Below are positions 1-7,464 of a stretch of DNA of 25,098 nt, piece after piece. Numbering within the stretch: the first letter of the stretch is position 1; each line of letters starts with the position of its first letter. Made by a program: the position numbers and the translations under genes. The notes beneath the pieces were generated by a model. The model was not told the origin of the DNA. It worked only from the letters and a program-made list of their open reading frames with translations, and did no database searches. Source of the DNA: DASPJL01 sp035628645 (GTDB lineage: Bacteria > Bacteroidota > Bacteroidia > Cytophagales > Cyclobacteriaceae); the NCBI GenBank assembly GCA_035628645.1, contig DASPJL010000056.1:1-25098 (forward strand). The letters run 5' to 3'.

Positions 1-333
1 TGTGGGCCAAAGGCAGAATCCATCGTGATGCTTACCGGTAAGGATTACTCCCTTGAAACCTGCTTCCTTAAGCACACTTGCCCATTGATTCGGATCAAGA
101 TCCGTAGGATTGAAAACCGATGGCTTTTCATCTCCATAGCCCCATTCGAGATCGGTAAAGGTATTGGTAGTAAAGTGAATAAATGCATTCATTTCCATCT
201 CATGCCATGCTAATTGTTTCGCACTTGGCACGGGAAGCAGCGGTTCCGGTGGAGCAACTTCTTTAGGTTGGCAAGAAATAATACCAATAATAAAAGCAAC
301 TAAAAGAGATCCAAACTTAACTTTTGTCATCAT
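1..333 (-). CDS. Alpha-L-fucosidase (GH29), lipoprotein, N-terminal part only
   Basis: The frame is open from the ATGATG pair at 333/330 to the window edge (111 codons) and continues outside. The N-terminus MMTKVKFG is followed by a hydrophobic stretch and a Cys (about residue 21, GIISCQPK), a plausible lipobox, so the enzyme is likely anchored to a membrane. The mature start contains WHEMEMNAFIHF, then NTFTDLEWGYGDE, and the visible part ends in LTGKHHDGFCLWPT. This HHDGF motif is the N-terminal hallmark of family 29 fucosidases, which remove L-fucose from glycans by a retaining mechanism. The catalytic nucleophile Asp and acid/base lie beyond the window, so activity cannot be judged. Family assignment is firm; substrate is unknown. 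Confidence 0.88.
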   Translation of the reverse strand, partial: MMTKVKFGSLLVAFIIGIISCQPKEVAPPEPLLPVPSAKQLAWHEMEMNAFIHFTTNTFTDLEWGYGDEKPSVFNPTDLDPNQWASVLKEAGFKGVILTGKHHDGFCLWPT

Positions 334-505
334 AATTTAAATTTGACTTATTTATGTGTAAAAGACAAAGCAAGAGCAGCCTCATGCATTCCCTCTACAT
401 TAGTGATATACGCTTAAAAAAACAACCTATGTCATTTTGCCCCTAATTAAGAAAAGTATTTTCTATTGCCAACCTAAATATTGCAGGAACCAATCTTTTC
501 ACATA

Positions 506-991
506 ATGATTAAGAAAATTTCCTCAACAAGCTTCCTTCTGTTTCTAATCATTTTCTTTACCGGCAAAGCGGTGGGACAACACGCCCTTTCTGTCGGTCC
601 TATGTTTCATTTAAATTTTGGTAATGGCAAAGTCACTCCCGGTTATGGATTTGAAATCGCTTACTGGAATTATGAACATTTCCCATACAGTGTTGACTTA
701 GGGTTTGAGTATGAAAAATCAAAATTCAGGTTATATAGCGAAGCACAAACCGGAATAGCAGTTACAGGGGTAAGTGCCGGACCATTCCTCGAATTTAAAA
801 ATTCGTCGCCTGTGCAAGCCGGATTGCAAGGTTCTTTTTGGATAAACTATTTTGTAGGAGTTGATTGCAGGTTCAGAATAATGAAAGGGCAGGACTTTAT
901 CGCACCAGGAATATATGCCAAACTGCCGTTTGCAATTGGTCCCCGCGCGAATAACGGAAGCAGCTCTGACCATGATTGGGATTGGGATTAG
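506..991 (+). CDS. Small secreted or outer-membrane-type protein, hypothetical
   Basis: I start at the ATG at 506 because it gives a clean signal peptide (MIKKISSTSFLLFLIIFFTG, then KAVGQ); the frame extends upstream only to a weak TTG at 437. The mature part of about 137 residues has alternating aromatic and hydrophobic positions (FGNGKVTPGYGFEIAYWN, LGFEYEKSKFRLYSE, GPFLEFKNSSP, GLQGSFWINYF) typical of short beta-barrel or beta-sandwich surface proteins of Bacteroidota. It ends in an acidic, aromatic tail SSSDHDWDWD. No family was recognised. A decayed copy of its last ~110 bases lies at 2261-2362 on the same strand. Export is fairly sure; function is unknown. Confidence 0.6.
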   Translation: MIKKISSTSFLLFLIIFFTGKAVGQHALSVGPMFHLNFGNGKVTPGYGFEIAYWNYEHFPYSVDLGFEYEKSKFRLYSEAQTGIAVTGVSAGPFLEFKNSSPVQAGLQGSFWINYFVGVDCRFRIMKGQDFIAPGIYAKLPFAIGPRANNGSSSDHDWDWD

Positions 992-1105
992 TTCTTGACA
1001 GAGACCTTCCCTCTTTCGTCAGGACTAATGTAGCCTCTGTTTTCTTTAAATCTTTGAAGGAATTCGTTAGAAAACTCAAAAGATCGGGTCCTTGGAAAAT
1101 ATTAA

Positions 1106-1879
1106 TTACCACCAATTAAAAATCTCTGCCTTCCCAACAATATTTTCGCTTGGAATAAAACCAATAAATCTTGAATCTAAAGCATTGTGTCTATTATCTC
1201 CCAATACAAAAACATAGTCTTTCTTAAATTGATATTCATTCATTTCAGAAATATCAACGTTTTCGAATCTGAGAAGAATATCTTTATAAAAATCCCGATT
1301 GGTGTTATTTAACTTAATCTTTGTTCCAGCTTTAGGAATATATAAGGGCCCAAAAAAATCCGGATTCCATCCTTGCCCCTTAAACCCCTGGTAAATATAA
1401 TCCGCTTCTTGCCCCTTAACTGATCTGTCCCTAACAATACTATCCAGTAACGGACTTTTTCTAATTTCTGCGTATGTTTTGTCAGTAGCGAAAAACCGAA
1501 CCATTGTTCCGGAAGTCATATAATCCTTAATTCCAAAATCATTCAAATACCTTTCACTTAAGCTTTCTTTAGCAAAGAGAATATATGAATGTTGTATCGT
1601 TTCAATTGGAGAAGTCTTTCTTCCATTGATTAAAACTTCTGAATTATCTATTTCTAAGGAATCCCCTGAATTTGCTATTAATCGGAATACATAATTCGTT
1701 TTATTATCCGAAGGCAATTTAAATACTACAATATCATTTGTCTGAGGTACCTCGGAATAATCAACGATGATTTTTGATCCGACCGGAAATGTAGCTTCCA
1801 TGGAAGGTGTCGGGATATTAAATACTCGGGGTTTACAACCAATAGTTGCAATCAAAAGGAACAACAAGCTTTTTTTCAT
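1106..1879 (-). CDS. Signal peptidase I-like (S26) protein lacking the usual catalytic lysine
   Basis: 257 residues from the ATG at 1879 (an upstream in-frame start at 1900 adds seven residues). A hydrophobic N-terminus ending ATIGCKP could be a lipobox or a membrane anchor. The Ser box is present (PTPSMEATFPVGS, Ser26), as is the conserved C-terminal box VLGDNRHNALDSRF...GFIPSENIVGKAEIF. In active type I signal peptidases the general-base Lys sits in a KR(V/I)(I/V)G.PGD motif; here the aligned segment reads VFRLIANSGDSLEI, with Phe65 where Lys is expected. Either another residue serves as base or this is a non-catalytic paralogue. The fold is confidently S26; activity as a signal peptidase is doubtful. 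It ends just downstream (on its own strand) of a short open frame at 1912-2100. Confidence 0.75.
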   Translation of the reverse strand: MKKSLLFLLIATIGCKPRVFNIPTPSMEATFPVGSKIIVDYSEVPQTNDIVVFKLPSDNKTNYVFRLIANSGDSLEIDNSEVLINGRKTSPIETIQHSYILFAKESLSERYLNDFGIKDYMTSGTMVRFFATDKTYAEIRKSPLLDSIVRDRSVKGQEADYIYQGFKGQGWNPDFFGPLYIPKAGTKIKLNNTNRDFYKDILLRFENVDISEMNEYQFKKDYVFVLGDNRHNALDSRFIGFIPSENIVGKAEIFNWW

Positions 1880-1911
1880 TATCTGAAGGAATAAAAGCAC
1901 AATAACTTAAA

Positions 1912-2100
1912 TTATTGAGAGAAATCCAATTTTATAGTCACAAATGGGACCCTTCCGAAGATTCTGGTTTGAGACATGGTTTCTATAGGTTCAACCTTTA
2001 TAATCCTACCTGAGATTTCTTTATTGAAGTATAATCCTTGTAGAAAGGAATATGCTTTAATAGAAAGAGGAATTGAAAGGATCACAACAGCAAAAACCAA
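1912..2100 (-). pseudogene. Short open frame with one membrane helix, probably 5'-truncated
   Basis: The frame encodes about 62 residues from a TTG, or up to about 80 from the preceding stop, with no ATG near its beginning. A hydrophobic segment (VFAVVILSIPLSIKAYSF) is followed by a soluble tail containing EISGRIIKVEPIE and GRVPFVTIKLDFSQ. It ends 32 bases before the signal-peptidase-like gene on the same strand, so the two could be co-transcribed. The region where its start should be is occupied by dispersed repeat sequence (2165-2220), which suggests that the gene lost its 5' end. No family was recognised; it may also be a genuine small protein with a non-ATG start. Confidence 0.3.
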
Positions 2101-2164
2101 AATACGTTTTCTGATTTTTTCCCAGTCAAGGTATCGAGTCGATGTAAAATTCTATCGTTTAAGT

Positions 2165-2220
2165 CGCCGTTCTTATCCTTTTTAGCTAAAGTAATGGATT
2201 GAAGTGAGCTTTCAATGGAT
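2165..2220. repeat. Dispersed repeat, copy A (relatives at 13508-13580 and 12882-12921)
   Basis: The core AGTAATGGATTGAAGTGA, then GCTTTCAATGGA, matches 13530-13559 (AGTAATAGATTGAAGTGA, then ACTTTCAAATGGA) with few differences; the preceding GTTCTTAT/GTTTCTTAT also agrees. It has no coding potential and lies next to other repeat debris. Confidence 0.6.
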
Positions 2221-2241
2221 GACTAGTATTATCTGTCCTTC

Positions 2242-2266
2242 CTGTCTCAGCCGAGTTTCCTGAAAG
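2242..2266. repeat. Partial copy of the CTGTCTC...GCAGAGTC dispersed element
   Basis: Reads CTGTCTCAGCCGAGTTTCCT then GAAAG. It is close to the left end of the full element at 5863 (TCTCTGCAGAGTCTCCTGAA) and to 7275-7294. Only the left end is present; it runs directly into the decayed gene fragment starting at 2261. Confidence 0.5.
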
Positions 2267-2362
2267 AACAAGACTTTATCGCACCAGGAACAAACTCCCG
2301 TTGCCATTGGTCCTCGCGCGAATAATGGAAGTAGCTCTGTTCATGACTGGGATTGAGATTAG
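2261..2362 (+). pseudogene. Decayed copy of the 3' end of the gene at 506-991
   Basis: This stretch aligns base by base with 882-991, including the stop codon region. Shared strings include GACTTTATCGCACCAGGAA, CGCGCGAATAA, GGAAG.AGCTCTG and GGGATT.GGATTAG-like ends. An internal deletion of about 7 bases (the ATATGCC region) and scattered substitutions destroy the reading frame, and no upstream part of the gene is present. It is a pseudogene fragment on the same strand, 1.3 kb downstream of the intact gene. Confidence 0.8.
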
Positions 2363-2485
2363 TCACGCCACATAAACCTCCTTTAATCGCTCTGTTTACC
2401 TTAATTATCAATTGACCAGGAATATTTATTGTAACAAAACAAGAATTTTCTAAGTTACTTTTCAAGGGGGTTGTAATCTTAATCT

Positions 2486-4438
2486 ATGTTTCCATCAGAA
2501 AAAACTGTCTCACTGTCCGCTTTCGATTGGTCTACAACAAGTTTAGGCCCTATTTCTGAGTGGCCGGAGGAATTGGAATTTTCAACAAACATAATCAGCG
2601 CTTCCCCTTTACCTATGATAATTCTCTGGGGTGAGGAATCGATTTCCATTTATAATGATGCCTATGCTGATCTTGTAGGAAGTAAACACCCTGATCTCTT
2701 TGGTAAACCCTTTCAGGAAATATGGCCTGAAATGGAAAATTTCTCAAATGAAGTAATCAATACCTGCTTCTACAATGGAGAATCAAAGACATTCGAACAT
2801 CAACCATTTAAAGTCTCCCGAAATAATAGAAATGAAAATCTATGGATCAACGTTCATTGTAGTCCAATTACAGATAAAAGAAAGGTTTCTGCAGGGGTCT
2901 TAATGGTTTTTGTTGATCAATCAGAAAAGGTGTTATCTGTACAACGTCGAAAGAGACTGGAAGCGACGCTAAAGGAAAGTGAGGATCAATACAGAGCCAT
3001 TGTAGATTGCATCCCTCAAATCATCTGGACTACAAAACCGGATGGATACCACGATTACTACAATCCTCAATGGTATGACTTTGTAGGCAAAAGTTTTTCT
3101 GAAACCAAAGGGCAAAACTGGAGCGCGCAATTCCACCCCGATGACCAGGACAGAGCCAGGAAAAGATACCAGCACTCATTGGAAACCGGCGAACCTTATG
3201 AAATTGAATATAGGCTACGGGCAAAAGATGGGTCCTACAAATGGTTTTTAGGACAAGCCATGCCTTTAAGAGATGAAAAAACAGGACAGATTATCAGGTG
3301 GTTCGGCACTTGTACTGACATTCATGAACTTAAACTTGCCCAGGCAGCTCTCGCCAAAAGTGAAGAACGGCTTTCAAGAATTATTGACGGGTCAAATGAT
3401 GGCATTTGGGAATGGGATTTTAAAAATGACAAAGCCTGGTGGAACGATCGGTTTAATGAAATCATAGGAAGGGATATCCCCGAAAATGAAAGAAGCTATG
3501 GAAGTGTGCTGCCATTTATTCCGGAGGAGGACAAGAACATTTTGCCTATGGCAGTAGACATGTTTTTAAAAGGACGTGGCAAGTTAGAAGTAGTTTACCG
3601 GATTATAAGACCCAACGGAGAAATCCGGCATCTGCTTAGCAAAGGAAAAGGTGTATTAGACGCAGCAGGCAACGTGACCATGCTGTCGGGTACAATTACT
3701 GACATTACCGAACAAAAACAGTGGGAGGAAAACCTAAGAATAAATAATGAGCAGCTCACCCGGATAAATAACGATTTGGACAATTTCATTTATACCGCAT
3801 CTCATGATTTAAGATCTCCCATTGCAAATATTGAGGGATTAATGAGGCTTTTATCTACAACCATTGACCTTGAATCCAACCAGGAAGCAAGAAAAATAAA
3901 TTCCCTGGTCCTGTTCTCAATAGAACGTTTTAAGCAAATCATTAAGGACCTGACAGAGGTTGCCAAAGTGAGTGGTACGCAGGAGGAGATCTGCGAACTG
4001 TCTTTTTCGGAAATACTTGACGAAATAAAACTACATAATCAAAGCCTGATTGAGGAGTCAAACGCTCAGATAACAGACGACTTTTCTCAGGCACCAAAAA
4101 TTAATTTCTCCCCAAAAAATATGAGGAGTATAATTTATAACCTGGTTTCCAATGCTATAAAATACAGATCTCCTGATCGTCCTATTAAAGTTAAAGTCAC
4201 GACGACTAAAGAAGCCAATAACTATATCCTGCTTCGTGTAGAAGATAACGGAATGGGAATAAGGGAAAAGGACCACCATAAGGTTTTTCAAATGTTTAAA
4301 AGAGTGCACACCCATGTGGAAGGTACAGGCATCGGCTTAGCAATCGTTAAGAAAATAGTAGACAATAATGGGGGCAAGATCGAGCTTGAAAGTGAGGCAG
4401 GCAAGGGAACAACCTTCAGGATTTATTTAAAGGTTTAG
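2486..4438 (+). CDS. Soluble PAS-domain sensor histidine kinase
   Basis: 650 residues with no membrane segment, so it should sense a cytoplasmic signal. An N-terminal PAS-like domain (about 30-150; LPMIILWGEESISIYNDAY) is followed by two PAS/PAC units (about 163-285, ending WFGTCTDIHE, and 290-412, ending SGTITDITEQ). A DHp domain follows with the H-box YTASHDLRSPIANIEG (phospho-acceptor His440), then a HATPase domain: N-box NLVSNAIKYRS near 551, G1 VEDNGMGI near 585, F-box-like KVFQMFKRVH, and G2 GTGIGLAIVKKIV near 613. All catalytic motifs are intact. It has no receiver domain and no response regulator gene beside it, so the partner is elsewhere. Its 3' end overlaps the convergent MATE gene by 23 bases. 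The family is certain; the signal is unknown. Confidence 0.93.
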   Translation: MFPSEKTVSLSAFDWSTTSLGPISEWPEELEFSTNIISASPLPMIILWGEESISIYNDAYADLVGSKHPDLFGKPFQEIWPEMENFSNEVINTCFYNGESKTFEHQPFKVSRNNRNENLWINVHCSPITDKRKVSAGVLMVFVDQSEKVLSVQRRKRLEATLKESEDQYRAIVDCIPQIIWTTKPDGYHDYYNPQWYDFVGKSFSETKGQNWSAQFHPDDQDRARKRYQHSLETGEPYEIEYRLRAKDGSYKWFLGQAMPLRDEKTGQIIRWFGTCTDIHELKLAQAALAKSEERLSRIIDGSNDGIWEWDFKNDKAWWNDRFNEIIGRDIPENERSYGSVLPFIPEEDKNILPMAVDMFLKGRGKLEVVYRIIRPNGEIRHLLSKGKGVLDAAGNVTMLSGTITDITEQKQWEENLRINNEQLTRINNDLDNFIYTASHDLRSPIANIEGLMRLLSTTIDLESNQEARKINSLVLFSIERFKQIIKDLTEVAKVSGTQEEICELSFSEILDEIKLHNQSLIEESNAQITDDFSQAPKINFSPKNMRSIIYNLVSNAIKYRSPDRPIKVKVTTTKEANNYILLRVEDNGMGIREKDHHKVFQMFKRVHTHVEGTGIGLAIVKKIVDNNGGKIELESEAGKGTTFRIYLKV

Positions 4439-5780
4439 AAATGAACCCTGCCCTTATCTTTTTAATCAGATGAAAAAATCGCCTGTTAAGTAAAATGGAA
4501 GAAAAGGTCAATCCGCTTACAAAACCTATCCACATGCCTATAGCTCCAAGATCAAAGACAAAAGCCATCAGACAGCCTACCGGAATTCCCAGCACCCAGT
4601 AGGCAATCGCTACATACAGGGTAGATATCCTTACATCCTTTATCCCTCGTAGTAAGCCCACTCCAATCGCCTGTGTAGCGTCTGAAATCTGGAAAAGTGC
4701 CGCAAATAATAGAAGGGTAGACGCAAGAGATATAACAGCGCTTTCATCTGTAAAAGCCAAGGGAAGTATATTCTTTGCCAATACAAAAAACAAGGCACAG
4801 AAGATTCCATAGCCTAAACCCATGATCAGCGTGCTCTTGCCAATTGAAGTGATATCCATCCAACTGCTTCTGCCATAGGCATTGCTCACTCGGATAGAAC
4901 CTCCCTGTGCCAATCCCAAAGAAACCATAAAAGTAAATGCAGCGCAGTTTAGTGCTATTTGATGCGCTGCTTGTTCTACAGCGCCTAATGTTCCTATTAG
5001 TATACCTGAGACCGCAAATGCGCCAGATTCCATTCCTACCTGCATTCCGCTTGGAATTCCAATTTGGAGGAGGGATTTAAGGGTGCCCATCTTAAGTTTC
5101 CACTGGCTTCTTCGAACTGCTACGTACCGTTTAAACATAGGATGAATAAAAACTACAGTAAGCAGGGCTATGCAAATGATTATCCGGGTAATAAGCGTAC
5201 CGTATCCTGCGCCCACCAAGCCCAGCTCAGGAAAGCCCCAATTCCCATATATCAACACCCAATTAAGCGCGACGTTTACAGGTAATGCCAATAAAGACAA
5301 AACCATAGCAGTATAAGTCTTTTCGAGACCATCCGTAAATTGCTTTACGGCGATAAACATCACCATCGGAACGATGGACCATCCCATTATCTGAAGATAA
5401 GGAACCGCAAGTTCTGCTACCTCCGGATCCTGTCCGAAATAATAAATGCTGTTTTTCCCAAAATCCAAAAGTAAAGCGATAAGGATGGCGACAATAGTAC
5501 AAAGCCAAAAGCCATTAAAAAGGTAATGCGATACCATCAGCCCGTTCTTCCTTCCATTGGCCATAGACACCATTTGAGATATTGACATTGTAATTCCAAA
5601 GGCTACCACAAAAGGTATATTGATGACAGCATTGACAAGCGAGGCCGCGGCGAGATTCTTATAATCGATCGCCCCTACCATTATGTTATCAATGATCCCC
5701 AATGAAAGCTGTGTCAGTTCTCCAAATATAATTGGACCCGATAGTTTCCATGTCTTGCCAGCTTCACTCCGAATACTCAT
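4416..5780 (-). CDS. MATE-family multidrug/Na+ (or H+) antiporter
   Basis: 454 residues, the normal MATE length, with about twelve hydrophobic helices in two six-helix halves. The N-terminal half has the usual opening (KLSGPIIFGELTQLSLGIID, then NIMVGAID) and a typical TM4-5 segment (FGQDPEVAELAVPYLQIMGW). The second half starts near residue 240 with LLQIGIPSGMQVGMESGAFA. Such proteins export cationic drugs or metabolites across the inner membrane driven by an ion gradient; the substrate cannot be read from sequence. It is a single-gene unit convergent with the histidine kinase. Its promoter should lie in 5781-5985, which also holds a 78-bp inverted-repeat element. Confidence 0.93.
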   Translation of the reverse strand: MSIRSEAGKTWKLSGPIIFGELTQLSLGIIDNIMVGAIDYKNLAAASLVNAVINIPFVVAFGITMSISQMVSMANGRKNGLMVSHYLFNGFWLCTIVAILIALLLDFGKNSIYYFGQDPEVAELAVPYLQIMGWSIVPMVMFIAVKQFTDGLEKTYTAMVLSLLALPVNVALNWVLIYGNWGFPELGLVGAGYGTLITRIIICIALLTVVFIHPMFKRYVAVRRSQWKLKMGTLKSLLQIGIPSGMQVGMESGAFAVSGILIGTLGAVEQAAHQIALNCAAFTFMVSLGLAQGGSIRVSNAYGRSSWMDITSIGKSTLIMGLGYGIFCALFFVLAKNILPLAFTDESAVISLASTLLLFAALFQISDATQAIGVGLLRGIKDVRISTLYVAIAYWVLGIPVGCLMAFVFDLGAIGMWIGFVSGLTFSSILLNRRFFHLIKKIRAGFISKPLNKS

Positions 5781-5862
5781 AAGAAGGCGAAATTAACAAG
5801 AGTCGGGAGAATGTGGGTAATGGGATTATTTAAACTGAGGAAATTTATCATTGCTAGTCGTG

Positions 5863-5940
5863 TCTCTGCAGAGTCTCCTGAAGCGACCCTGCGGTGGAAT
5901 AGCTAATGAAGTTATTGCCATCGTGGAGTCTCAGCAGAGA
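5863..5940. repeat. 78-bp element with imperfect 16-bp terminal inverted repeats (MITE- or REP-like)
   Basis: The left end TCTCTGCAGAGTCTCC (5863-5878) and the right end GGAGTCTCAGCAGAGA (5925-5940) are reverse complements at 14 of 16 positions. The interior (GCGACCCTGCGG...GAATAGCTAATGAAGTT) encodes nothing. Partial relatives occur at 2242-2266, 6834-6865 and 7275-7294, all intergenic, so this is the fullest copy of a dispersed family. It is too small to encode a transposase and could be moved in trans, or could act as a hairpin in mRNA. Confidence 0.65.
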
Positions 5941-5985
5941 TAAAAAACATTGTGTCGCAACATAACTTTCTTTAACCTTGCCAAT

Positions 5986-6204
5986 ATGAATGATAATCTG
6001 GTAACAATTGCTACGTTTGGAAACGTCATTGACGCCCAAATGGCCTTAGGAAAATTAGAAAATGCCGGAGTAAAAGCAGTTTTATTTGATGAGAATGTGG
6101 GAAACCTATTTAATGTGCTGGTCGGAGGAATAAAACTTAAAATAAGAGAGGAGGACAAGGAAGAAGCGATTAGGATACTTAATGAGCAAGATGAGAGTTT
6201 GTAA
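5986..6204 (+). CDS. DUF2007-type small protein (putative signal-transducing protein)
   Basis: I chose the ATG at 5986 (MNDNLVTIATFGN), giving 72 residues; the frame upstream of it (from 5950) overlaps repeat-derived sequence and adds a non-conserved leader. The pattern VTIATFGNVIDAQMALGKLE then NAGVKAVLFDENVG and VGGIKLKIREEDKEEAIRIL fits the DUF2007 family. These are short ferredoxin-like or GlnB-like folded domains in which segments of a few strands and helices are linked to signalling by annotation only. No catalytic residues are known. It stands alone between two structured repeats. Family fairly sure, role unknown. Confidence 0.75.
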   Translation: MNDNLVTIATFGNVIDAQMALGKLENAGVKAVLFDENVGNLFNVLVGGIKLKIREEDKEEAIRILNEQDESL

Positions 6205-6207
6205 TTT

Positions 6208-6290
6208 GCAACTACTCAGGTCTTTTACCACCCCTAACGACAGTTGGGAGCTTGCGAACGAAGTTCTCTTAGAGGGTGGTGAGTTGTTGC
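6208..6290. repeat. 83-bp structured intergenic repeat-like sequence
   Basis: Outer arms GCAACTACTC (6208-6217) and GAGTTGTTGC (6281-6290) pair at 9 of 10 positions. Inner arms ACCACCC (6227-6233) and GGGTGGT (6274-6280) pair perfectly. It directly follows the DUF2007 stop codon, so it could serve as a transcript-end structure, but no U-tract follows the hairpin immediately; a T/A-rich run begins at 6291. No second copy was seen in this window. Confidence 0.5.
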
Positions 6291-6345
6291 TTTAATTTTA
6301 ATTTTAATAACTTCTTTAAAACTTTCATTTTATCTGATAATAAAC

Positions 6346-6822
6346 ATGTCCGAAGCAACCGAAACCTTGATTTCCTCCATTAAAAATAATGAAGCTGCAA
6401 AAGACTGGCAAAAGTTTCTTGCTAAAGTAATTTCTACCTTTGATTGCGTAACAGGTACCCTGCATTTTTATGATAAGGAATCAAAGCTTTTAAAAGTAGT
6501 CGTACATCAGGGTATTCCTCCGTTTCTTATCCCGAAGATTGCTGAGATTCCTGTTGGTAAAGGAATTGCTGGCATTGCAGCCGAAAGAAAAAAACCCGTT
6601 GAAATGTGTAATCTTCAAACAGACGAATCGGGAGTTGCCCGACCTGCTGCAAAAGAAACAAAAGTAGAAGGCTCCATTGCTGTTCCGTTGCTGTATGAAA
6701 ATCAGCTTTTTGGTACCCTGGGTATTGCTAAACCAGTTCCCTATGATTTTACCGATGAAGAACAAAACACTTTAATGAAAATCGGTGAAGAGATCAGTCT
6801 TTATCTAATTCAGAAATCGTGA
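6346..6822 (+). CDS. Stand-alone GAF-domain protein
   Basis: 158 residues forming one GAF domain: WQKFLAKVISTFDCVTGTLHF at the first helix and strand, VVHQGIPPFLIPKIAEIPVG and GKGIAGIAAERKKPVEMCNL in the middle, and SIAVPLLYENQLFGTLGIAK at the closing strands. The closest functional class by size is the free methionine-R-sulfoxide reductase type, but that needs three conserved cysteines; only two Cys are visible (about residues 28 and 87), so a ligand- or redox-sensing role is as likely. No membrane segment or output domain is present. It is preceded by an AT-rich leader and followed by repeat sequence, and appears monocistronic. Confidence 0.8.
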   Translation: MSEATETLISSIKNNEAAKDWQKFLAKVISTFDCVTGTLHFYDKESKLLKVVVHQGIPPFLIPKIAEIPVGKGIAGIAAERKKPVEMCNLQTDESGVARPAAKETKVEGSIAVPLLYENQLFGTLGIAKPVPYDFTDEEQNTLMKIGEEISLYLIQKS

Positions 6823-6833
6823 TTACTTCTTTA

Positions 6834-6880
6834 CTGTCTCCGTAATAGCTAACTAGTTCTTGTCTCGCGACTTTCTTAGA
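6834..6880. repeat. Internally deleted copy of the CTGTCTC element
   Basis: CTGTCTCCG is joined directly to TAATAGCTAACTAGTT. The first part matches the left end of the element at 5863, and the second matches its interior at 5896-5912 (GAATAGCTAATGAAGTT). This suggests that an internal segment was lost. It begins about 10 bases after the GAF gene stop. Confidence 0.4.
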
Positions 6881-6961
6881 ATATATTTATGGCTTTTGAT
6901 AATATAAAACCTAGTAGTCCTAAACTCTTGATTTATTAGGAAAAATTAAATATTATATGCA

Positions 6962-7270
6962 ATGGAAATTTTAGACTTTCAAAAATCCGACGAAACTATA
7001 AAAAGATCACCTTGGGGATTTACAGCATTGATTTGCTATAGCATTAATTTTTGTATTGGACTTTCCCTATGGGCGTTTAGTGACGATAATCGTAAAGGGT
7101 GGATAATTATAGGGAATTATATTTTCTTTTTCGCATTGATAATTGGCGTATTATCAAGCATAGTTGGTGTTGTAGTAAAAAAATATCCTAGAAAATCAGC
7201 GTTCATTGCATTACTTCTTTATGCTATCACTTTTTTGATCAATCAGATAGCAATAATATTCTCCTTGTGA
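6962..7270 (+). CDS. Small integral membrane protein, three predicted helices
   Basis: 102 residues from the ATG at 6962. After a short charged N-terminus (MEILDFQKSDETIKRSP) there are three hydrophobic stretches: residues about 19-38 (FTALICYSINFCIGLSLWAF), 48-70 (IIIGNYIFFFALIIGVLSSIV in part) and 80-102 (AFIALLLYAITFLINQIAII in part). They are separated by basic loops (DDNRKG, KKYPRK). No family was recognised, and it has no obvious partner gene. The hydrophobic pattern and an in-frame ATG support real coding. Confidence 0.55.
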   Translation: MEILDFQKSDETIKRSPWGFTALICYSINFCIGLSLWAFSDDNRKGWIIIGNYIFFFALIIGVLSSIVGVVVKKYPRKSAFIALLLYAITFLINQIAIIFSL

Positions 7271-7274
7271 TCTA

Positions 7275-7294
7275 CTGTCTCCGCAGAGTCCCCT
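7275..7294. repeat. Left-end copy of the CTGTCTC element
   Basis: CTGTCTCCGCAGAGTCCCCT differs from the 5863 left end by only a few bases. It lies immediately after the membrane-protein stop codon. The rest of the 7295-7464 gap is non-coding; a T-rich tract at 7458-7490 lies at the end of the convergent minus-strand operon. Confidence 0.5.
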
Positions 7295-7464
7295 ATAAGG
7301 CATAGCCGTCAATTCAAGAATTACATGGAGAAAGAATTCAAAATTACGTCTTGTGCTGAGCAGTACTAGAAAATCTCGCTCTGCTTAGTATGACTTTAGT
7401 TACAGATAAAAATCTGTTTTTAAATGATAACACGGCTTAGGAGATACAAGGAAACTACTTTTTA

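Noticed and set aside
437..505. Longer start (TTG at 437) for the secreted protein
   Set aside because: The ATG at 506 gives a clean signal peptide; the 23 extra residues are not compatible with an N-terminal signal.
2247..2465. 72-aa minus-strand open frame
   Set aside because: It lies antisense to the decayed 3'-end copy at 2261-2362; the same kind of shadow frame occurs opposite the intact gene (897-1115).
4416..4438. Overlap of kinase and MATE genes as a special regulatory arrangement
   Set aside because: A 23-base convergent tail overlap is common in compact genomes and both proteins have normal lengths.
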